From Scatomorpha sp040765295 (GTDB lineage: Bacteria; Bacillota; Clostridia; Oscillospirales; Oscillospiraceae): a DNA stretch of 64,000 bases. Below are positions 8,725 to 14,704 of the stretch, piece by piece. The stretch's first letter is position 1. Each line of letters starts with the position of its first letter. Location of the stretch: contig JAXGSB010000001.1 in assembly GCA_040765295.1 (NCBI GenBank), forward strand, positions 1 through 64,000, read 5' to 3'. The notes beneath the pieces were generated by a model that did not search any database, was not told the origin of the DNA, and was given only the letters and a program-made list of their open reading frames with translations. Made by a program: the position numbers and the translations under genes.

Positions 8725-8789
8725 AAGAGTGCGCCTGCGCAAGGAGAAAGAGGGAAACCTTGCGCAGTATCAGGTGTAACCGCACTCTT
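8725..8789. terminator. Nested hairpin between convergent operons
   Basis: Outer arms AAGAGTGCG (8725-8733) and CGCACTCTT (8781-8789), inner arms CTGCGCAAGG (8735-8744) and CCTTGCGCAG (8758-8767). It sits between the ECF ATPase and the flavodoxin gene stops, so it probably ends flavodoxin transcription from the right. Confidence 0.6.
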
Positions 8790-8800
8790 TCACAGCTATT

Positions 8801-9226
8801 TTATTTTGCCAGCGCTTCACCCAGAGCCAGGCACTCTTCCTTGGCGTTGTCGTCCGGCTCTTCCACGCATATGACGCTGTCTGCAACAAGCGACGCGCCG
8901 GCATTTTTGCAAGTTTCTTCCCAGTTTCTCATCCACTCGCCGTCGCCCCAACCGTAAGAGCCGAAGAGAGCTATGAATTTGCCCGAGAGCAGCGGTATGC
9001 AAGATTTGAACATGGGTTCAAATTCCGTTTCTTCCAACTCTTCCGCTCCCATGGAAGGGCAGCCGAAGCCTATGGCATCGAAAGAGGAAAGCTTGGATGA
9101 ATCGAACTTGTCGCAGGTGAAAACTTCAACTCCTGCGCCGGCGTTCCTTGCTCCTTTGGCCACGGCTTCCGCCATTTGTTCGGTGTTTCCCGTGCCGCTC
9201 CAATACACTACTGCAACTTTTTTCAT
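8801..9226 (-). CDS. Flavodoxin
   Basis: 141 residues. The N-terminal FMN-phosphate loop VVYWSGTGNTEQMAE (T/S-x-T-G-x-T type) and the FMN-binding loops around GCPSMGAEELEE and FGSYGWGDGEW identify a short-chain flavodoxin. It is a cytosolic one-electron carrier that commonly replaces ferredoxin when iron is scarce. It starts 49 bases after the DUF3793 gene on the same strand and likely shares its iron-box promoter, which fits iron-starvation induction. Ribosome-binding site AAAGGA precedes ATG 9226. Confidence 0.92.
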   Translation of the reverse strand: MKKVAVVYWSGTGNTEQMAEAVAKGARNAGAGVEVFTCDKFDSSKLSSFDAIGFGCPSMGAEELEETEFEPMFKSCIPLLSGKFIALFGSYGWGDGEWMRNWEETCKNAGASLVADSVICVEEPDDNAKEECLALGEALAK

Positions 9227-9275
9227 GTTTAATTATTCCTTTCTCTTTGAAATTGCTTATATATGCCTACGGGTT

Positions 9276-9854
9276 TTAGCCCGCCACAGCCAATTCTTCT
9301 ATCGGAAGCCCTTGGGCCGCCATTTTACAAAATATTCGCGTACAACGATTAAAACTTTCGAACTTAGCAAGCGCGGAGTTTTCATCTCCGTAAACCTGCC
9401 AATGTCCCGTGCATTTCGGACATTTGCCTTTATCCCGAATATATCCGCACACATCCTCGGGCGGATACCCCAAAAACAATCCTATTTCATGCGGGAATTG
9501 CTCGGATGAATTTAATCTCTCTAGAAGTCTTCCTATACACTTCCCGGGTTCACAGCATTTATAGCCCGATTCTTTCAAAATTTTAAAAGATTGCTCGTCT
9601 GCGAGATCGCGCCTTAAAGCGGCGGGGCGAAACACATAAAGCAGGCAGCGCTTACCCGAATATCTAAGCGGAATTATTTTTATTCCCTTCGCAGAAAGGC
9701 GTTGGTTTAGGCTTTTTATTTCGCGCAGCATATCTTTAAGATTCTCATAGGGCGCCCAGAATATATTGCCGCTCTTAAGACTTGCAAGAGTGGGAGAGCA
9801 ATGTTTAACTATTTGCTCCGAAAGTTTGCTTTGCCTGAATTCATCTTTGTTCAT
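9276..9854 (-). CDS. DUF3793 family protein
   Basis: 192 residues. Recognised by the N-terminal HCSPTLASLKSGNIFW motif, the FRPAALRRDL stretch, HEIGLFLGYPPEDVCGYI, and the Cys-containing C-terminal region (GKCPKCTGHWQVYGD, then CTRIFCKM). The family is found mainly in anaerobic Bacillota, often beside flavodoxin and Feo genes, and has no known activity. Conserved Cys residues at CPKC and elsewhere could bind a metal; that is inference. A perfect 18-base iron-box lies 33 bases upstream of the start (9887-9904), placing this gene and flavodoxin under the same control as feoAB. Confidence 0.8.
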   Translation of the reverse strand: MNKDEFRQSKLSEQIVKHCSPTLASLKSGNIFWAPYENLKDMLREIKSLNQRLSAKGIKIIPLRYSGKRCLLYVFRPAALRRDLADEQSFKILKESGYKCCEPGKCIGRLLERLNSSEQFPHEIGLFLGYPPEDVCGYIRDKGKCPKCTGHWQVYGDENSALAKFESFNRCTRIFCKMAAQGLPIEELAVAG

Positions 9855-9886
9855 ACGCTATCTCCGCAAATGATTGAAATTTTATA

Positions 9887-9904
9887 AGTTAGCCCACGCT
9901 AACT
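9887..9904. promoter_or_regulatory. Iron-box-like dyad upstream of DUF3793-flavodoxin
   Basis: Perfect 7-4-7 inverted repeat AGTTAGC-CCAC-GCTAACT. A TATAAA box (minus strand, just to its left at about 9880-9885) suggests it covers the promoter. Same core as the dyads at 2025, 12601 and 12623. Confidence 0.65.
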
Positions 9905-9919
9905 CGTTGTCGTTTTAAC

Positions 9920-9938
9920 GGGCGCCCTCTCGGCGCCC
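9920..9938 (-). terminator. Terminator-like hairpin after the feo operon
   Basis: GGGCGCC (9920-9926) and GGCGCCC (9932-9938), five-base loop, followed on the minus strand by GTTAAAACG. It lies 38 bases after the FeoC-like stop. Confidence 0.5.
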
Positions 9939-9975
9939 TATATTTAGGCTTGTCCGCTTTGCTGTAATCCGTTTC

Positions 9976-10254
9976 TCATAAATCTAAGGAACTCTCAGAC
10001 TCACTTCTTTTAAACTCCCACAGAGTGGGCGCATTTTTAAAAGTTTTCCTCCCTCCGCAGCCTTTGCAGCCGTCGCAGTTGCCGGTGCACGTGTTTTCTT
10101 CTTTCTCAAAATCCGGCTGCGAGAACAGGTCTTTTTCGGAGAGATAATCTATATAGCCCCGCAGGGTTTCTTTCGAAACCCCTAATTTGCGGGACATTTC
10201 CTGCATGGAATAGGTTTTTCCTTCACTCAACAAATGAATCAGTTTTACAAACAT
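9976..10254 (-). CDS. feoC: FeoC-like winged-helix protein with cysteine cluster
   Basis: 92 residues. An N-terminal winged helix-turn-helix (residues about 1-45, MSRKLGVSKETLRGYIDYL) is followed by a cysteine cluster CTGNCDGCKGCGG (C-x3-C-x2-C-x2-C) suited to bind an iron-sulfur cluster or metal. This is the FeoC layout. FeoC proteins associate with the cytoplasmic part of FeoB and may act as sensors or protect FeoB; the role is debated. Starts 22 bases after the feoB stop with ribosome-binding site AAAGGAT. Confidence 0.75.
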   Translation of the reverse strand: MFVKLIHLLSEGKTYSMQEMSRKLGVSKETLRGYIDYLSEKDLFSQPDFEKEENTCTGNCDGCKGCGGRKTFKNAPTLWEFKRSESESSLDL

Positions 10255-10276
10255 AGGTTTATCCTTTCACCAAGCG

Positions 10277-12316
10277 CTAGAAGAACAGGCCTGCAATTCT
10301 AAAAACCAAAAAGGCAAGCAAAATCGATGTTATAAAATAATATAAAAGAATGCGCAAGGTCCACTTCATTGAGCGGGTTTCCTGATAGGTGGACGAGATT
10401 GCCACAAGGCAGGGGGCATTGAAACTGACCGCAAAAATAAAGGCCAGAGCCGCCGGAGCCGTTAGCGAGCTTAGAAGCGCGCTGTCCAAACCTGCCGCCA
10501 TCGCGCCGCCCGAACCGAGAGTTGCAGAAAACAGGTTCCCGCCGCCCAGATAAAGTGCGCCCAAAACTCCCAAGGCCGCCTCTTTACTTACCATGGATGA
10601 GATGTATGCAAGGAAGGTCTGCCATGTAAAACCGAAGAACATGGTTATCGGTTCGATTTTTTGGCCGAATTTATATAGCAGTGTTTGTTCCGGACTGCCG
10701 GAAGCGCTGTAGGTCAGCAGCCAGAAGACGAAAGCGACAAAAAAGACAACACGGAATGCTCTCGATAAGATATCTCCGGTGCGGACAAATATCGACCTGA
10801 ACAGAGCTCTCCACTTCGGTTTGTGATAGGGCGGAAGCTCCATAATAAGGCCTGCCCGCTCTTCCTCTCTAATCAGCTTAGAGCCGAAAAGTTTTCCCGT
10901 TATAAACAAGTGTACGCCTGCCACAAAAAATATAGCGACGATTATAAGGGGCGCCCACGCTCCGAAGAAGAGCGAGGAAAGCACGGGCACTATTGCCCAT
11001 GTGGCGGCGCAGGGGATGGCCCACGCCATAGCGATGGTGAGAACCCTCTGTCCCCAAGAGTCGATAACCCGAGTACCCGCAGCTCCTCCGATAGTGCAGC
11101 CGAAGCTGACCACCAAGGGCATTACGGATTTACCCTGCAGGCCGAACTTTGTCATGCTTCCGTCGAAAACATAAGAAACTCTGGCCATATAGCCCACTTC
11201 TTCCAAAATGCCGAAAATCAAATTGACACCAAACACAAACCCTATCATTGATATGACAGAATAAATAGAGATCAACACAACCTGTGTTATAAAATCTATC
11301 AGGATTTGCGGAGCTCTTATGGCGCTTAAAGCCGCGGAAATAGGCTCGCCCAACTTCGGGACTAAAGATCCGACCAGCATAAACGGTGTTGCCGGAATAA
11401 AAGATGCAATAAGACCCAGAAGTATAATAATTATTGCAAGCGGTTTACCCCATGTTCTGTGAGTTGCCAGCCTGTCGAATCTGGAAAGGGCTATCTTCTT
11501 TTCTTTATACACAAGCGCATCTTTAAGCAGCTCGTCTATCCACTTAAATTTATAGCCTGCAGTTTCCAAAACCCCGTCTTCCACGGAAGAAAGAACGGCT
11601 TGCGCCTCTTTATATGCTTCCTGCGGCAAGTTCTCTTCTATAAGTTTCAAAACGGCCTTATCCTCTTCCAAAAGTTTTGTGGCAAGCCACGAAGCCGAAT
11701 AGTTGCCTATCCCGTCTTGCGGCATCAGTTCAAGAAGCTTCTCGTAAGCGCCGTCACCTATACTTCTGTATTTCTCTGTCAAAGAGTCGGTGTTCAGAAG
11801 TTTTTTCTCTTTTAGCGCTCTGTCAATTGCATCGAAAAATTTATCATAATGTTTTCTGTCGGCGGCAACAAAAGGAATTACGGGAATTCCAAGTTTTTCC
11901 TCCAGTTTGGCCGTATCAACGGTTTTACCCTGCGCCTCGGCAACATCCATGAGGTTGAGGAGCAGAATCGCCGGGCACTGAATACCGACATAGTCGGCAA
12001 GCATGAAGAGACTTCTGGATAGTTGGGAAGAGTCTGCCAGAATACAAACGACATCGGCCTGTCCGGATGCTATGTAGTCTCGTGTAATTATTTCTTCCTC
12101 CGAATTGGCGGAAAGACTGTAGCTTCCGGGTAAGTCGGTAACGCGGAAGCGCACGCCGTCTTTTTGGTAGTAGCCTTCCTTCTTTTCAACCGTCTTGCCC
12201 GGCCAATTTCCGACTCGCTGGCGCGCGCCGGTAAGAGCATTAAACAGCGTGGATTTTCCGGAGTTGGGCTGACCCAAAAGAGCGATTGTCGGCTCTTTTA
12301 TAAGCACATTGCTCAT
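10277..12316 (-). CDS. feoB: FeoB ferrous iron transporter
   Basis: 679 residues. The N-terminal G domain has G1 GQPNSGKST (about residues 15-23), the switch region NWPGKTVEKKEG, G3 DLPGSYSL and G4 NLMD. It is followed by a helical spacer and a membrane domain with the FeoB gate repeats (for example MARVSYVFDGSMTKFGLQGK and GCTIGGAAGTRVIDS). It moves Fe2+ into the cytoplasm. Length is normal for Bacillota FeoB. Start codon ATG 12316 overlaps the feoA stop by four bases, so translation is coupled. Operon order feoA-feoB-feoC, with iron-box control upstream of feoA. Confidence 0.96.
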   Translation of the reverse strand: MSNVLIKEPTIALLGQPNSGKSTLFNALTGARQRVGNWPGKTVEKKEGYYQKDGVRFRVTDLPGSYSLSANSEEEIITRDYIASGQADVVCILADSSQLSRSLFMLADYVGIQCPAILLLNLMDVAEAQGKTVDTAKLEEKLGIPVIPFVAADRKHYDKFFDAIDRALKEKKLLNTDSLTEKYRSIGDGAYEKLLELMPQDGIGNYSASWLATKLLEEDKAVLKLIEENLPQEAYKEAQAVLSSVEDGVLETAGYKFKWIDELLKDALVYKEKKIALSRFDRLATHRTWGKPLAIIIILLGLIASFIPATPFMLVGSLVPKLGEPISAALSAIRAPQILIDFITQVVLISIYSVISMIGFVFGVNLIFGILEEVGYMARVSYVFDGSMTKFGLQGKSVMPLVVSFGCTIGGAAGTRVIDSWGQRVLTIAMAWAIPCAATWAIVPVLSSLFFGAWAPLIIVAIFFVAGVHLFITGKLFGSKLIREEERAGLIMELPPYHKPKWRALFRSIFVRTGDILSRAFRVVFFVAFVFWLLTYSASGSPEQTLLYKFGQKIEPITMFFGFTWQTFLAYISSMVSKEAALGVLGALYLGGGNLFSATLGSGGAMAAGLDSALLSSLTAPAALAFIFAVSFNAPCLVAISSTYQETRSMKWTLRILLYYFITSILLAFLVFRIAGLFF

Positions 12317-12540
12317 GCTACAACCTCCACAGCTATATCTTTGCTTTCTTCTCTGTTGAGTGCAATCACGGTATCCCTGCCGTAGAAGAGCAAAGGCAGT
12401 TTTCCCTCGTTGTGCAGCATTTCAATCTTACACCCCGGAGTGAGGCCTATAGAAACGATACGGCTGAGAAAGCGGCTGTCTCCGCACACATCAGCCACAA
12501 CAGCTTTTTGACCCGTATTGACTTCGTTAAGCTTAATCAC
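12313..12540 (-). CDS. feoA: FeoA, SH3-like partner of FeoB
   Basis: 75 residues, GTG start at 12540 preceded by AGGAGG. It shows the FeoA/DtxR-SH3 pattern: LNEVNTGQKAVVADVCGD, SRIVSIGLTPGCKIEMLHNEG and DTVIALNREESKDIAVEVV. Cytosolic protein required for full FeoB activity. First gene of the feo operon; overlaps feoB by four bases. Controlled by two iron-box-like dyads 61-99 bases upstream. Confidence 0.93.
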   Translation of the reverse strand: MIKLNEVNTGQKAVVADVCGDSRFLSRIVSIGLTPGCKIEMLHNEGKLPLLFYGRDTVIALNREESKDIAVEVVA

Positions 12541-12600
12541 TTCACATCCTCCTTAAATCAAAGCTTTGCAAATGTCTGATAATGACACTGAAAAAACCTT

Positions 12601-12659
12601 GGTTAGCATAAGCTAACCTTTTGTTAGTTTATGCTAACTCTTTTCTTTCCCATTGTCAA
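12601..12659 (-). promoter_or_regulatory. feoAB promoter with two iron-box-like dyads
   Basis: On the minus strand TTGACA (12659-12654), 17-base spacer and TAGCAT (12636-12631). Dyad 1 GTTAGTTTATGCTAAC (12623-12638, one mismatch) covers the -10 box. Dyad 2 GGTTAGC-ATAA-GCTAACC (12601-12618) is a perfect 7-4-7 repeat over the start site. The layout fits iron-dependent repression. Confidence 0.7.
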
Positions 12660-12761
12660 CTGTTATTTTTTCCTCAACAAATGATAATATAGAAAAAGAG
12701 CGTTGCAAATTGTCTGTTTTTGCAACGCTCCCCTGTTTTTATAAACTTTATAATGCAGCCC

Positions 12762-13640
12762 TTATCTCTCGTTTGCGACGAAGAAGAGCCCCAGAGTTCC
12801 CCAGCCCGTGTGCGCTCCCACAACGGGGCAGATGTAGTCGGCTCTTATGTCGGTGATGCCGTATTTCTCGGTGATGAGCTCCGAGATATACTCCACATAA
12901 TCGGGGCAGGCCGCGTGGCAGATGAAAATGGTCTTCTGATTTCCTATATCATCGCCGGTTTCTTCCATCTTTTCGAAAATCGCCCTCAGCGCGCCCTTAG
13001 AGCCTCTGGCCTTGCTCACAGGGGTGAGCTTGCCCTCACTATCGCAGTGCATAACGGGCCTTATGCCCAGAATTTTGCCGGCAATGGCCGTCACGGCGTT
13101 GAGTCTGCCGCCTCTCTTAAGGTGGTTGAGGTCGTCGACAAAGAACCAGTGCCCCTGCTTATCTCTCTGCTCATAGACAAATTTTGCAAGCGTTTCTATA
13201 TCTGCGTTTGTTCTCCTGCGCTCCATAACGGTTCTATAGATAAGCATACCCATGCCGCGGCAGGCGCCGAGAGAGTCGATGACTATTATCTTCGCCTCGG
13301 GAAATTCTTCTCTAAGCTCATCTGCAGCAACGCAGGCGGAATTATAGGTTGCGGAAAGTGCGCTCGAAAAACAAATGCAGAGTATGTCCTTGCCCTCGCG
13401 CAGCACCGGCCTCATGGCATCGACATATTGTTTAACATTGACTGCCGATGTTTGGCACTGTGCGCCCGCTTTAATCTTCTCGAAAAATGTTTCGGGATCC
13501 ATGCCCGCATGGTCGGGAGTGTCCAGATAGGTTTTTCCCTCTATTGTGAAGCTGAGCGGAATAACCGTAACTCCGAGCTCTGAAACTTCAGCCTGGTTCA
13601 GGCTGCCGCCGCTGTCTGTCATGATGATGTAATCGCGCAT
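12762..13640 (-). CDS. DegV family fatty-acid-binding protein
   Basis: 292 residues. N-terminal IIMTDSGGSLNQAEVSELGV and VIPLSFTIEGKTYLD, then MDPETFFEKIKAGAQCQTSA and ICFSSALSATYNSA are DegV hallmarks (the TSxP-like loop is present as TSA). The C-terminal half holds WFFVDDLNHLKRGGRLN and KPVM-like GIRPVMHCDSEGKL. Members (FakB) hold a fatty acid for phosphorylation by FakA; the FakA gene is not in the window. Single gene with its own promoter region; oriented away from hypB. Confidence 0.9.
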   Translation of the reverse strand: MRDYIIMTDSGGSLNQAEVSELGVTVIPLSFTIEGKTYLDTPDHAGMDPETFFEKIKAGAQCQTSAVNVKQYVDAMRPVLREGKDILCICFSSALSATYNSACVAADELREEFPEAKIIVIDSLGACRGMGMLIYRTVMERRRTNADIETLAKFVYEQRDKQGHWFFVDDLNHLKRGGRLNAVTAIAGKILGIRPVMHCDSEGKLTPVSKARGSKGALRAIFEKMEETGDDIGNQKTIFICHAACPDYVEYISELITEKYGITDIRADYICPVVGAHTGWGTLGLFFVANER

Positions 13641-13820
13641 TTTATCTCCCTCTATCTATACAGTATTTCAGAGCCGTCAAAGTCTTTTTCGGCCCTGATT
13701 TTTGCTTAGTATCCGTCTTTTTATATCCCGCTTTTTAAGCGAGAGAGAGGGCTCGAATTTCATAGCCTCTACCAATTATTTTATAGTAAAATCTCGCAAA
13801 ATGTCAATTTCTGATTTGTC

Positions 13821-13860
13821 CAAAACCACCAAAAAATTTGTCGGTTTTTTGGTGGTTTTG
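13821..13860. repeat. Perfect 16-bp inverted repeat in a divergent promoter region
   Basis: Arms CAAAACCACCAAAAAA (13821-13836) and its exact complement (13845-13860), eight-base loop. It has the strength of a terminator but follows no gene: degV points away to the left and hypB to the right. It could be an operator, an RNA element in the degV leader, or a relic terminator. Confidence 0.65.
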
Positions 13861-13882
13861 CGGCAAATTTCCCCTTTATAAA

Positions 13883-13911
13883 TTGACTAAAGCTTGCGTA
13901 CATGTTAAAAT
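13883..13911 (+). promoter_or_regulatory. hypB promoter
   Basis: TTGACT (13883-13888), 17-base spacer, TAAAAT (13906-13911), about 60 bases before the hypB start. Confidence 0.65.
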
Positions 13912-13970
13912 CGGTCTTGTTGTTGAGAAAAACTTATCACTTCCTAAAAAGAGAAAAAAGGAGAGAGAAT

Positions 13971-14633
13971 ATGCTTAAAGTCATAGAAATTAAGCAAAAT
14001 GTCTTTGAAGACAACAAGCGCGAAGCCGACAAGCTCCGCGCCTATCTTAAGGAGAATAAAACCTATCTTCTAAATCTCATGAGCTCCCCCGGTTCGGGCA
14101 AAACAACAACCCTGAAGCGTGTAATCGAAGGGCTCAAAAACGAGATGAGAATAGGCGTTATCGAGGCCGATATAGATTCGGACGTTGATGCCAGGGCCGT
14201 TAAAGAGGCGGGCGCAAAGGCCGTGCAGGTGCACACCGGCGGCATGTGCCATCTCACGGCCGATATGACAAGGCAGGGGCTCGACGCTCTCGGCATAGAC
14301 GATGTCGATTTCTGCGTTTTAGAAAATGTCGGCAACCTAGTCTGCCCTGCCGAGTTCGATACGGGCGCCACCAAGAGCGCCATGATACTTTCGGTACCCG
14401 AGGGCGACGACAAGCCTTTAAAATATCCGCTGATGTTTGAGGTTGTCGACCTTGTTATAGTTAACAAAATCGATGCCGCCGAGTTCTTCGATTTCAGCCT
14501 CGAGCTTGTCACCGAAAGGATTCACAAACTAAATCCCGGCATCGAGATAATTTCCATCTCCGCCAAAACCGGAGAGGGCGTCGGCAAGCTGCTCGATTGG
14601 ATTCGCAGCGAGGTCGAGGCGCACAACAGTTAG
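13971..14633 (+). CDS. hypB: HypB-like nickel-insertion GTPase
   Basis: 220 residues from ATG 13971, preceded by AAAAGGAGAGAG. SIMIBI-class GTPase: P-loop SSPGSGKTTT (about residues 41-50), EADIDSDVDA, the metal-site stretch HTGGMCHLTAD, ENVGNLVCP with its Cys, and the guanine motif NKID. HypB helps load nickel into [NiFe]-hydrogenase. The short N-terminus lacks the extra Cys/His nickel-storage region seen in some homologues. No other hyp or hydrogenase gene is in the window. It is followed after 71 bases by a large Fe-S/FAD oxidoreductase, so a shared promoter is likely. Confidence 0.9.
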   Translation: MLKVIEIKQNVFEDNKREADKLRAYLKENKTYLLNLMSSPGSGKTTTLKRVIEGLKNEMRIGVIEADIDSDVDARAVKEAGAKAVQVHTGGMCHLTADMTRQGLDALGIDDVDFCVLENVGNLVCPAEFDTGATKSAMILSVPEGDDKPLKYPLMFEVVDLVIVNKIDAAEFFDFSLELVTERIHKLNPGIEIISISAKTGEGVGKLLDWIRSEVEAHNS

Positions 14634-14704
14634 AACCTTTGTAAGTCGGGCCCGGCGCGGCTGAGCTCGATTTCTAATTAATTATAAGGGGTGAAGAAAG
14701 AGTA

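Larger units (their letters stand above)
13641..13970. other. Divergent intergenic region between degV and hypB
   Basis: 330 bases without a gene. It holds the perfect 16-bp hairpin at 13821-13860 and the hypB promoter at 13883-13911. An in-frame ATG at 13902 lies inside the promoter and is not used. Confidence 0.6.

Noticed and set aside
12720..13583. A 287-codon frame on the plus strand
   Set aside because: Antisense to degV, which has all family motifs.
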